64,000 bases of DNA. It comes from Halobellus salinus. GTDB taxonomy: Archaea > Halobacteriota > Halobacteria > Halobacteriales > Haloferacaceae. A program made the translations under genes and the position numbers. The number at the start of each line of letters is the position of its first letter. Position 1 is the stretch's first letter. The notes below the pieces were generated by a model, which made no database searches, was not told where the DNA came from, and saw only the letters and a list, made by a program, of their open reading frames with translations. The stretch lies in assembly GCF_014646875.1 (NCBI RefSeq), contig NZ_BMOC01000001.1:245410-309409 (forward strand), read 5' to 3'. Positions 23,666-32,618 of the stretch are shown one piece after another.

Positions 23666-23944
23666 TTTAGATCACCTATTTCCCACTACTTTGCTTATAT
23701 ATAAAATACGTTCGTCATTTGAAATGCTGATCAATTCGCAAACGCGATATGATGGGTGATTCGTTCCCCAACCCGTGAAACAGACACCCACCTTGGTACC
23801 TAAGTACGCTCCTCCCGGAAAATACGTATCGGCAACAGACCGGGACGACACTAGGAAGAACGCATTGATACGTCTCGTACAGGGGTACCGCGGCCCTGAG
23901 CGGAGAGCGCGGAGTTTATACTTGTCAGGTGACTGCTTCGGGTT

Positions 23945-25018
23945 ATGGCACAGGGGGCGGGTCGGGACGAGGGCCTGGAAGCGACGGTGCGGCAGCTTCC
24001 AGCGGACCTTGCGTTCGTCCTCGGCATCGTCGCGCTCGCCGTCGCGTCAATTTTTGTCCCTGTAATCAATCAGTCCCCGATCCGAGTGCTGTTCGCGTTG
24101 CCGGTGATGCTGTTTATTCCCGGGTACGTGTTCATCGCCGCGTTGTTCCCGGAAGCCGGAAGCAGCACGGACGGGGACGACGAGACGACTACTGCTGAGC
24201 GTTCAGCCACAGCATCTGCGGAGCAATCGGTGTCAGAGACCGCAGCGGCGATTGCGGCGGAGCGCGGGGGAATCGACGGGATCGAACGCGTTGCGTTGTC
24301 GTTCGGGACGAGTATCGCTATCGTACCGCTCATCGGGCTCGTGTTGAATTTCACGCCGTGGGGGATTCGCCTCATCCCGATTGTTGTGAGTCTCACCGGG
24401 TTTATCGTTGCAGCAACGTACGTTGCCGCTCGACGGCGACGCGCAGTACCGCCGGACACGCGGTTCCGGGTGCCGTACCGTCAGTGGCTGTACGCAGCAC
24501 GCAGCGAACTGTTTGAGCCCGACAGTCGGAGTGACGCTGCACTGAACGTGCTGATGGTGTGCAGTATTTTGCTTGCGACAGCGAGTGTCGGGTACGCTGT
24601 CGCCGTTCCGAAACAAGGGGAAGCGTTCACCGAGTTTTACCTGCTCACTGAAACCGACGATGGAGACCTCGTCGCTGATAACTACCCGGACGAGTTCGTC
24701 GCTGGGGAAAACCAGACGTTGACCGTTGGGATCGGGAACCACGAACACGAGTCCGTGTCGTACACCGTCGTGGTGCTTGCTCAGGATGCTGTCGTCGAAA
24801 ACAATTCAACAACCATACGCGCTGAGCAGCAGCTCCGCCGGTTCCAACCGCAGGTGGCTGATAACGAAACGTGGCAGCGGCAACACACTGTCGCACCGAC
24901 ACTGACTGGGGACAACATCCGGTTAACGTACCTGCTGTACCGCGGGGCACCACCAGCTGATCCGTCAACAGACAACGCGTACCGGGAAGTACACCTGTGG
25001 ATCACAGTGCGGCAATAA
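23945..25018 (+). CDS. DUF1616 membrane protein
   Basis: A 357-residue protein. The N-terminal half has two helix pairs (AFVLGIVALAVASIFVPVI, IRVLFALPVMLFIPGYVFIA) that form the DUF1616 start, then a Thr/Ala/Glu-rich cytoplasmic loop and two more membrane pairs. The C-terminus is an external Ig-like domain (LLTETDDGDLVADNYP, QTLTVGIGNHEHESVSYTV, RLTYLLYRG). DUF1616 proteins accompany archaeal surface-glycan and envelope clusters. It is convergent with the DUF4129 gene. Confidence 0.85.
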   Translation: MAQGAGRDEGLEATVRQLPADLAFVLGIVALAVASIFVPVINQSPIRVLFALPVMLFIPGYVFIAALFPEAGSSTDGDDETTTAERSATASAEQSVSETAAAIAAERGGIDGIERVALSFGTSIAIVPLIGLVLNFTPWGIRLIPIVVSLTGFIVAATYVAARRRRAVPPDTRFRVPYRQWLYAARSELFEPDSRSDAALNVLMVCSILLATASVGYAVAVPKQGEAFTEFYLLTETDDGDLVADNYPDEFVAGENQTLTVGIGNHEHESVSYTVVVLAQDAVVENNSTTIRAEQQLRRFQPQVADNETWQRQHTVAPTLTGDNIRLTYLLYRGAPPADPSTDNAYREVHLWITVRQ

Positions 25019-25067
25019 GATCGGACGTGTTTCGCCATCAGAGAACCGGGGCACACTCGAATCGGTG

Positions 25068-27263
25068 TCAGTCGATCTGGTCTTCGAGTCGGGTGAGAAT
25101 CGTCTCGATGTCGCTGTCCGGAAGGGGTTCTGGTCGTTCGGTGTACGTCGCTCGTTCGTACGCTGCTGTCAACTCATACAGGAACTCGTGAGCGGAAGGG
25201 TCTAATTCGGTGTCGAGTGTCCGGTACAGCTCCCAGTGTGTTAACGCGGGGTTCAGATCGAACGTGTCGACGTATTCGTGCCGTAACGCAACATAGCTGA
25301 GTCGCACGGCAGCAGTGGTTCGACCATCGGTTTGTGCTGTTCGAGCGCGGTCAAGTATCGCTGATGGTGACAAATCAGTCAAAACATCAGCAGTGATTGC
25401 GGAGTCAGAATTCGTCGTTGCAGAACTATCAGAGTTCAGCGCGTCGGGGGTCGCTGCACGTCGCCGCCACGCAACGACCGCACCGCTGAGAACCAGTACA
25501 GCGAGTCCCGCGTATCCGGTATGGCGAAGTGATTGGGACGGCGGCGGCGTGTAAGTGAGTGTTGCTGTCTGGGTTATCGACTGGAGGTTCGTGCCAGAGG
25601 CCGCATACTGTCCGGTCACGGTGAGTTGCGTCGAGACGAACGGGAGTGACGACGAATCAAGGCCTGTAGGGAGAGACAGTGTGGCGTTGATTCGACCGTC
25701 CTCGTCGGTTCGCACGGTCACGGAGGCACTGTCTCCAACGGAAAGTGCAACCGGGCGGTCAGGGAGTGCTGTCCCGGTCGTCGTTGTGAGACGCCCACTG
25801 ACGGTAACGACTGTCTGGTTCTGCTGTGTGGTAGTGAGAGTCAACTGCGTCGGTGTCGGGTCAACGTGAAGCGATTGTTCGTGCGTCGTTTGTCGCACTG
25901 ACGTGTTCATTTGGGAGACGGCCACGGTGATGGTCCGTGTCCCGTTTGGAATCGATGCCGGGAACCGCTTACGTACAGTGAACTCGCCGGTGCTATTCGT
26001 TCGGACAGTTCCGATTCGGGTCTCGTCAATCGTGACTTGCACAGGGACAGCTGCTAACGACGTGTTGTTGGCGGAGACGTGCCCGTGAACGACGACCGTG
26101 TCGTTGAACTGTGCGCTGCGCGTTGCGGAGTGGATAGTGACGCTCGGAGTTACAGCGGAAACACGAACATCGATCTGGTGACGGACTGATTCGTATTTTG
26201 AGGTTGGTGCAGGTACGAACCGCACCGTTGCCGTGCGGTTCCCGGGTGCGACCGTGATTGGTCGAAGCGACGCGTTGAACGTCGCGTTCTCCAGTGTCGT
26301 CTGCACGACTTGATCTCCGAGTACGAGTTCGATCGTCCCATTCGGGAGTCCTGTCGTGTTCGCTGATAACTGCCCGTGAACACGAAGGGGACGTGTTGGA
26401 GACGCTACCGCTGTCGCGTTGACGGTGAGATTTGTACTTGTTGATGCTGCCGCTGTCGTGTTGACAGTAAGGTTTGTACTTGTTGACGCTGATGCTGTCG
26501 TGTTGACAGTAAGGTTTGTACTGACGAACGTTTCATTGCGAACAGTTTCTTGAAGCTCGGTTAACCGGTCTTGTGCTCTGTTCAGATTTCTTTTCAGCTC
26601 AGTCGTGTTAATATCCGTCGAGTTCCCTAATTTCTCGTAGCGTTCTGCAAGTTCTGCAGCTGTCTCGTTTCCCTCCGCAGCAGATTGTAACAAGTCACGA
26701 GCGATCTCGCGAGCGCGGGATTCGTTCCCATTCGCCCGTGCGAGTTGATACTCGCTGTAGTTTGCGCGTGCATTCCGCGCTGTATCAATTAACTTTCGTT
26801 GCTGTTGTACAGTAAGATTGAGTTCGCGTGCAACCTCATCGTCCGTCGGCGAATCACTACCGGCGGCGACCTGTTCATACTGACGGAGAAGTTCCGCGGT
26901 ATTTCCTTGAAGTTCAGCTTCCGCCGCATCGAACTGGCGAGCCTCAACCGCGTCTGAACTATTTATTAATCGACTCCCAATTCGGGCTTCTAATTCCGAC
27001 AGTACAACAGTCTCGGTTGACTCGCTTGCTGGCAGGTCCGGGCCGACGTGCCGATCACTCGTGTTGGACGTGTTAGACGTGTTTGACGTGTTCCCCGAAG
27101 TGGTTTGAGCGAGCGCGCCAGCAGAGACCGACATCAGTTCCTCAGCCTCACTGGATAAGGTTGTGGGAGTGTCCGCCAGGGCGGTTGCACCGACTGGCGC
27201 CGCCACCGCGTGGATGACAAGCAGCATCCCGAGCACGACAGCAACACCACGAGTGACAGACAT
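25068..27263 (-). CDS. Large surface protein with C-terminal DUF4129 domain
   Basis: About 731 residues from MSVTRGVAVVLGMLLVIHAV (signal peptide); upstream starts at 27296 or 27335 are possible. Order: NTS repeats, a helical region with heptads (about residues 60-230), three repeats of a TNLTVNTTA-type 13-mer, then three or four Ig-like domains. Next come a transmembrane helix (YAGLAVLVLSGAVVAW) and a cytosolic DUF4129 domain (AAVRLSYVALRHEY ... TAAYERATYTERP). DUF4129 domains occur with transglutaminase, DUF58 and MoxR genes, all present here. Confidence 0.82.
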   Translation of the reverse strand: MSVTRGVAVVLGMLLVIHAVAAPVGATALADTPTTLSSEAEELMSVSAGALAQTTSGNTSNTSNTSNTSDRHVGPDLPASESTETVVLSELEARIGSRLINSSDAVEARQFDAAEAELQGNTAELLRQYEQVAAGSDSPTDDEVARELNLTVQQQRKLIDTARNARANYSEYQLARANGNESRAREIARDLLQSAAEGNETAAELAERYEKLGNSTDINTTELKRNLNRAQDRLTELQETVRNETFVSTNLTVNTTASASTSTNLTVNTTAAASTSTNLTVNATAVASPTRPLRVHGQLSANTTGLPNGTIELVLGDQVVQTTLENATFNASLRPITVAPGNRTATVRFVPAPTSKYESVRHQIDVRVSAVTPSVTIHSATRSAQFNDTVVVHGHVSANNTSLAAVPVQVTIDETRIGTVRTNSTGEFTVRKRFPASIPNGTRTITVAVSQMNTSVRQTTHEQSLHVDPTPTQLTLTTTQQNQTVVTVSGRLTTTTGTALPDRPVALSVGDSASVTVRTDEDGRINATLSLPTGLDSSSLPFVSTQLTVTGQYAASGTNLQSITQTATLTYTPPPSQSLRHTGYAGLAVLVLSGAVVAWRRRAATPDALNSDSSATTNSDSAITADVLTDLSPSAILDRARTAQTDGRTTAAVRLSYVALRHEYVDTFDLNPALTHWELYRTLDTELDPSAHEFLYELTAAYERATYTERPEPLPDSDIETILTRLEDQID

Positions 27264-27388
27264 CCAATCAGATACGGAAAGACAGTCAGCGGGCATAACC
27301 TCTTCGCCACAGGGAACGGTACCCGGAGAACCCACACGGAGTGGTGAGTTCAGGTAGATTAACGGTGACGTGGGGGCGTGGGGTAGAC

Positions 27389-28822
27389 GTGCACCGGACG
27401 GAACGGTACTGGAGTGTACTTGGTCTCGCTGTGTTTTTCGGCGTGCTCGCCGTCATATTCACCAATCCCGAGTTTCTGCTGCCCGCCGCCGCGTTACTCG
27501 CGTGGGCACTCGCATCCGAACTCGTGTTTCGGCAACGCACACAGCGTATTTCGGAGACGCTCCAAGTCTCACACACGGTTTCGCAACCTACTGTTCGTCC
27601 GGAGCAACCGATCGACGCGACGACCGCAGTCCACCTGTCCGAGTCCGTCAATACCCCAGTGACCGTCCACTCGAACTATCCAGCCCATGCAATCCACATC
27701 TCGGGCACCTCCGAACAGGACCTACCAGCAGGTAGTACAGACCTCACGCTCACGACAGAGGTCTACTTCCCGTTCGCTGGCAAGTACACGATCGGACCGG
27801 CCACAGTGTCCGTATCAGACGCGTACGGACTCTTCGAGACGACCATTACGTCGACAGACACGGCGACTGTGACGGTCGACCCGGACGAACCAACGGATCT
27901 CCACGTCGGGCAAGCCGGGGAGCAGTTCGCCGTCACGTTCGGTGAACACGGATCCGGGAACACCGGGCCAGGAATGGTCCCGGCTGGGATGCGTGCGTAC
28001 ACACCGGGCGATCCCGCGTCACGCATCAATTGGAAAGCGACCGCCCGGCTCGACGACGTGTACGTACGCGAGTTCGAAATCGAAACCGTTCGCCCGTTAG
28101 CGATTCTGCTTGACACCCGGGCGCCACCGGCAACAACCCCGGAAAATGACCCTGTCGAGTACCGTCGGCACATCGGGACTGCGCTCGTTGCCGACGCGGC
28201 CTCACACGGCGATCCGGTAGGGCTGTACACAATCGACAACCACGACGTCGAAGCATCCCAGCGACTCAGCGCTGCGCCTGAACAGTATCTTAAACTCCGG
28301 GACCGACTATACACACCCAGCCAGCGCGAAGACACCGACGAGACCGACCCGACAACCGGTGTGCGAACGACGCCGCTGGACATCGGAGTTGCCGCCGACC
28401 GATTACGAACCGACGAGTCCGCCTTCGGCGCGCAACTCACACCGTTTCTCCGCGGGACAGCAAGCCAGACTCGGCAGATTGAGGGGGACCCGTTGGTCCA
28501 AACTGCGCGGACATACCTCAAGCGACACGGGCAAGATGTCCGCGTCGCCATCATCACCGGCGACCAGCACCGAGCCGAACTGTATGACACAGCGAAACTC
28601 GCCGGGCAACTCAGCCCGGAAGTCCTTGTCTTCATTACGCCTGCAGTCCTTTTCGAAGCGGACGACATCACAGCGATCGACGACTTGTACAGTCGCTACG
28701 CAGCGTTCGAACGATTCCGAACCCGTCTTGACCGGCTTGACAACGTCACGGCCTTCGAAGTCGCACCCGGAGCCAAACTCCAAGCGGTGATCACGGACGG
28801 GGTGACACACGCACAACAATGA
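27389..28822 (+). CDS. DUF58 protein
   Basis: 477 residues from the GTG at 27389 (MHRTERYWSVLG; an upstream GTG at 27341 is possible). Two N-terminal transmembrane helices are followed by an Ig-like region and then the DUF58 signature (GMRAYTPGDPASRINWKATA), with a vWA-like C-terminal half. DUF58 proteins work with MoxR ATPases, probably as adaptors for remodelling or inserting envelope components. It overlaps the next gene by 4 nt and diverges from the DUF4129 gene. Confidence 0.88.
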   Translation: MHRTERYWSVLGLAVFFGVLAVIFTNPEFLLPAAALLAWALASELVFRQRTQRISETLQVSHTVSQPTVRPEQPIDATTAVHLSESVNTPVTVHSNYPAHAIHISGTSEQDLPAGSTDLTLTTEVYFPFAGKYTIGPATVSVSDAYGLFETTITSTDTATVTVDPDEPTDLHVGQAGEQFAVTFGEHGSGNTGPGMVPAGMRAYTPGDPASRINWKATARLDDVYVREFEIETVRPLAILLDTRAPPATTPENDPVEYRRHIGTALVADAASHGDPVGLYTIDNHDVEASQRLSAAPEQYLKLRDRLYTPSQREDTDETDPTTGVRTTPLDIGVAADRLRTDESAFGAQLTPFLRGTASQTRQIEGDPLVQTARTYLKRHGQDVRVAIITGDQHRAELYDTAKLAGQLSPEVLVFITPAVLFEADDITAIDDLYSRYAAFERFRTRLDRLDNVTAFEVAPGAKLQAVITDGVTHAQQ

Positions 28823-29436
28823 GTTCCGGCTCACAACACCCACAGTCGCCGGTAACGTCACTTTGGACGCGGCTCCGTGTCGGCCCGACCGCGTCACTCA
28901 CACACGCAGCACGATGGCAATGGTACGAAGTCGCGTGGGCGCTCCTGCTTGTCGCGTTGTTCGGCACCACTGGACGCATCGTGGAGATCGTCGTCGCCGT
29001 TGGACTCGTCGGTGTATGGCTCCTCGGCCCAGCAATCAGTGCCGTTCTCGCCGGGCACTTAGCCGTCATTGCACTCGGGATTCTGCCATCCGCCGGGTGG
29101 GCGCTGGTTGCGACGGAACTTCTCCTCATCGGCCCGGTACTCATCGAGTGCGCCCTCCTCGCACCAACCCGTCGAAGCAGCGCGCAAGCCACCGGACTCG
29201 TCCTTGTAGTCACAGCGATCGCCACTGCCAGCGTCTGGCTCACAACACCGCTTCTCCAAACTGCGGGTCTTGTGGGAGTCGCGTACGTCGTCGGCGTCGG
29301 CGGAGTGTACATTCAGTCCCGGTCGCGCGACTCGGACACGAACACCAGTCAAGATCCCTCGGAACCTGCGGACACGACGCCGCACGGGGACGCGCCCACG
29401 GCGACAGACACGCCCGACAATACTACCCAAAAATGA
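28819..29436 (+). CDS. Membrane protein of the DUF58 operon (DUF7519-like)
   Basis: A 205-residue protein with four or five hydrophobic helices (WALLLVALFGTTGRIVEIVV, LGPAISAVLAGHLAVIALGI, TGLVLVVTAIATASVWL) and a Thr/Asp-rich tail. The position between DUF58 and the coiled-coil gene is the usual place of a DUF7519-type protein, but this one is short for that family and I am not certain. It overlaps both neighbours by 4 nt. Confidence 0.7.
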   Translation: MSSGSQHPQSPVTSLWTRLRVGPTASLTHAARWQWYEVAWALLLVALFGTTGRIVEIVVAVGLVGVWLLGPAISAVLAGHLAVIALGILPSAGWALVATELLLIGPVLIECALLAPTRRSSAQATGLVLVVTAIATASVWLTTPLLQTAGLVGVAYVVGVGGVYIQSRSRDSDTNTSQDPSEPADTTPHGDAPTATDTPDNTTQK

Positions 29437-30413
29437 GTTCTGACCACGTCGAATCCGAAACCGACGCCGACACGGACCACGGAAACGAAACACCCACAGA
29501 AACAACCACCACAACGGAAACCGACACGGCAACTCGGGATCCCAGCGACGGGACAGCGACACGCGACGAGTTGCGGGGACAACTCGAATTACTGCAAGCT
29601 GAAAACCAGCGGTTACGTCGGGAATACGTACGCGCTCGGCAAACGAAGTATCGACGCACAGCGCTTGGACTAGTGCTCATCGGCGTTGTTGCGGTTGGCG
29701 GCGGGGCACTGTTCCCCGGGAGTCGAGACGTGTTACTTGCGTTAGGAGGGAGCGCGCTCGTTGCTGGGATGCTCACGTACTACCTGACGCCCGAGGAGTT
29801 CGTTACCGCAACAGTCGGTGAAACCCTCGCAACCACGCTACAAGCCACGTACGATGGGCTTCGGGCAGATCTGAATCTGCAAGGCAAGCCGGTGTACGTC
29901 CCGGTGACAAGCGAGAGTGCGGCGGACGCCCGTCTGTTCCTCCCACAGCACCACGACTACACGATCCCGGACGAGGACGCCCTCCAACGAACGATCGTCG
30001 TGCCAGCAGAGCCGAGTCAACGCGGGCTCGCTGTCCATCCAAGCGGGGCGAAGTTACTCGCTGCGTTCCGACGTGCCAGTGAGTTCGCCACCCAGCCCGA
30101 GCCGAATCCGGAACGGGTGTTCGACCAGTTAGCTGACGGGCTCGTCGAACAGTTCGAGTTAGCCGATCAAATCACGCCAACCGTCGAAGCCGACACGCGG
30201 TGCGTGATCGCTGTCACCGGCAGTACGTACGGAGCGCCGGACACGTTCGATCACCTGCTTACGTCGTTCGTTGCGGTCGGCGCTGCCATCGCATTCAACA
30301 CCCCGACTCGAATCACCGTTCAACGCGTCGACGACCACGACTTCGTCTTCGAATGCGCGTGGAACACGCAAGACACGGACGCGTCGGACACGCAGACATC
30401 CACGACAGAGTAA
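29433..30413 (+). CDS. DUF7982-like membrane/coiled-coil protein
   Basis: 326 residues from the ATG at 29433. A Thr/Glu-rich disordered start leads into a coiled coil (ELRGQLELLQAENQRLRREY), two close membrane helices (ALGLVLIGVVAVGGGALF, LLALGGSALVAGMLTYYL) and a soluble C-terminal domain with VYVPVTSESAADARLFLPQ. The layout fits haloarchaeal DUF7982 proteins of MoxR/DUF58 clusters. It is the last gene of the rightward operon and convergent with the moxR gene. Confidence 0.75.
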   Translation: MSSDHVESETDADTDHGNETPTETTTTTETDTATRDPSDGTATRDELRGQLELLQAENQRLRREYVRARQTKYRRTALGLVLIGVVAVGGGALFPGSRDVLLALGGSALVAGMLTYYLTPEEFVTATVGETLATTLQATYDGLRADLNLQGKPVYVPVTSESAADARLFLPQHHDYTIPDEDALQRTIVVPAEPSQRGLAVHPSGAKLLAAFRRASEFATQPEPNPERVFDQLADGLVEQFELADQITPTVEADTRCVIAVTGSTYGAPDTFDHLLTSFVAVGAAIAFNTPTRITVQRVDDHDFVFECAWNTQDTDASDTQTSTTE

Positions 30414-30419
30414 CTCAAG

Positions 30420-31418
30420 CTACTCGTCGCGTTCGTCAGGCACCGCTGCAGCGATGTCGCCGCTCGGTGCGTCGATCGTCTCGAGCACTGCTTCGACCGT
30501 GTCCACACTCGTTGTTTCGCTCAGTTCCGCATCCGTATTTAACACGAGGCGGTGTGCGAGCACATCAACAGCTAAGTGTTTCACATCGTCAGGAACGACG
30601 TACCGACGGCCTTCCACCGCCGCCCGAGCCTTTGCGGCGTGCAGTAAATCAAGCGCTGCCCGTGGCGACGCTCCGATCTCGGTTTGAGCGCTGTCACGCG
30701 TGGCCGTCACGATCTCCAACAAATAGTCTTTCACTGGCTGGGCGACGAACGTGTCCGCCACGGCCTGTCGAGCCGAGGCAATGTCACCGGCATCGATAAC
30801 CTGTGTAATTGTCGCCGGGCCGAGCTCCGGGTCGGAATCGAACCGGTCAAGGATCGTGTGTTCAGCCTCAGTCCCCGGATAACCGACACGGATTTTGAAC
30901 TGGAACCGGTCGCGTTGCGCTTCCGGGAGTTCGTACACGCCTTCCATTTCCAGCGGGTTCTGCGTTGCAATCACGAGAAACGGGTCCGGTAACGCGTGCG
31001 TTTCCGTTTCGATCGTCACGTGTTGCTCACCCATCGCTTCTAGCAACGCACTTTGCGTTTTCGGCGTCGCCCGGTTAATCTCGTCAGCCACGACAATGTT
31101 CGCAAATACCGGGCCGCGCTGTACTTCGAACTCACCTGTTGCCTCCCGGTAAATCGTCGTGCCAGTCACGTCCGCTGGCAGCACGTCTGGCGTCATTTGA
31201 ATCCGGTTGAACGACAGTCCGCTCGCTCGCGCGAACGACTCAGCCGTCACGGTCTTGGCGATCCCCGGCACACCTTCAAGCAAGACGTGCCCACCGGTTA
31301 ACAACGCCAAGAAGAGGCGTTCGACGACAACTTCGTTCCCGACGAGCACGCGCGTCACTTCGTCGTGGATCGTCTCATACAACTCCGTCGGTGACATCCC
31401 GTCGTGTTCTTCACTCAT
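30420..31418 (-). CDS. MoxR-family AAA+ ATPase
   Basis: 332 residues starting MSEEHDGMSPTE. Walker A is LLEGVPGIAKT, Walker B is IVVADEINRATP, sensor 1 is IATQNP, and the AAA lid (SPRAALDLLHAAKARAAV) is present. MoxR ATPases act as chaperones with DUF58 and vWA proteins to mature or insert protein complexes. Its start overlaps the end of the DUF4350 gene by 8 nt. Confidence 0.93.
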   Translation of the reverse strand: MSEEHDGMSPTELYETIHDEVTRVLVGNEVVVERLFLALLTGGHVLLEGVPGIAKTVTAESFARASGLSFNRIQMTPDVLPADVTGTTIYREATGEFEVQRGPVFANIVVADEINRATPKTQSALLEAMGEQHVTIETETHALPDPFLVIATQNPLEMEGVYELPEAQRDRFQFKIRVGYPGTEAEHTILDRFDSDPELGPATITQVIDAGDIASARQAVADTFVAQPVKDYLLEIVTATRDSAQTEIGASPRAALDLLHAAKARAAVEGRRYVVPDDVKHLAVDVLAHRLVLNTDAELSETTSVDTVEAVLETIDAPSGDIAAAVPDERDE

Positions 31419-32514
31419 CAGTATCAAGTGCCGCTGATTCGTTCAAGCGCTCCATACTCTCTGCGATCCGTTCCACACGCTCAGTATCCCACTCTGGGTG
31501 CCGCTCCGTCAAAAATTGGACGCGTTCACGCGATGTAAGCACGACAGACTCCATTGAGGACGACCGCATGAATCGTCCGACCACGTGCGCAGCAACAGTA
31601 CTGAGCCGCTGTTGAACGCCACGGTGGGTCCACATAACGGCTGCGAGACAAGCAAAGCCGCCGAGCACGGCTTGTGCCCATACCGTCCGGTGCAGCCACA
31701 GCCACAGCACAACCACCGGCGGCGTGCCCGGCGCGTGCGAGTAATCAAGCACCACGCGATCGTGCGAGTCAAGCAACCGGGTGAGCAACGCCTGGTTCCC
31801 CGGACGCTCCAACATTTGATTGATGAACACACTCGAATCACTCACGACGACCACGCGCCCCGACCCAACCTGTTCACTCGACGCCACCGGGTACGACCGG
31901 AACCGCTCGCCACTGTCTAACTGTTCGTTGCCATTCCGATCAAGATACGCGAATGCAGACGTGTTCGCGATCGCTGTTCCGTCGGTCGACCGCAACACCG
32001 TCCCGCGGTTCAACGTGAATTCGTCGACACCACGAAGCGTCGAGTTGTTCGCCGTGTCTGTAATCACGGGCAGTGCAGGACTCCGGTAGTACTGCTGTGG
32101 ATCCCGAAGCGGACGCCCGTCGAGACGGGCAGACACGCCAAGCTGTGCTAACAGTTGATTGGTTGCCGTCCGTCGATCCTCAGCAATTAGGACCGTCCCG
32201 CCACGAGCCACGAACGCACGGACTCGCTGGATGTCAGCCGCAGTGTACGCGTCCCGCGGCGCCTGAATCACGACCAGCGTCCCGTTCCCAGCAAAGCGAT
32301 CATACGCCGTCGCCTCAACGACGACTGGCGGGGCAGATGACTGTGCTGCAATCGTACTGCGGGCTGTGCTCGTCCCGTCCCAGTCCGAATTGTACGGGGC
32401 CAGTGTCGCTGTCGACGTGACAGCCGCAGCCCCTACTGCAAGGACAAGTACGACGAGAAACCCTCCGAGCAGCACCCGCGGGGTGATCGCTGCCAGAAGC
32501 GACTCGTCGGTCAT
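31411..32514 (-). CDS. DUF4350 membrane protein
   Basis: A 367-residue protein. TM1 is at residues 14-32, followed by a glutamine-amidotransferase-like external domain (TLVVIQAPRDAYTAADIQRV, GGTVLIAED, GRVVVVSDSSVFINQM). Two C-terminal membrane stretches (VVVLWLWLHRTVWAQAVLGG) and a cytoplasmic helical tail complete it. DUF4350 is a standard partner of MoxR-DUF58-DUF4129 clusters. It is expressed together with moxR, with overlapping genes. Confidence 0.88.
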   Translation of the reverse strand: MTDESLLAAITPRVLLGGFLVVLVLAVGAAAVTSTATLAPYNSDWDGTSTARSTIAAQSSAPPVVVEATAYDRFAGNGTLVVIQAPRDAYTAADIQRVRAFVARGGTVLIAEDRRTATNQLLAQLGVSARLDGRPLRDPQQYYRSPALPVITDTANNSTLRGVDEFTLNRGTVLRSTDGTAIANTSAFAYLDRNGNEQLDSGERFRSYPVASSEQVGSGRVVVVSDSSVFINQMLERPGNQALLTRLLDSHDRVVLDYSHAPGTPPVVVLWLWLHRTVWAQAVLGGFACLAAVMWTHRGVQQRLSTVAAHVVGRFMRSSSMESVVLTSRERVQFLTERHPEWDTERVERIAESMERLNESAALDTDE

Positions 32515-32618
32515 AGCGACCCGTTCTCGCTGTACACAATCAAGCCATCGACTACACCCAAACCAATTCCGTATACACCGAACACGTGTAGAGTGCCGAC
32601 GATCACGAGCGAAGCGAG

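Noticed and set aside
26400..26530. CRISPR-like repeats
   Set aside because: The repeats encode a Thr/Asn-rich stretch in a surface protein and have no spacers. No CRISPR array was found in the window.
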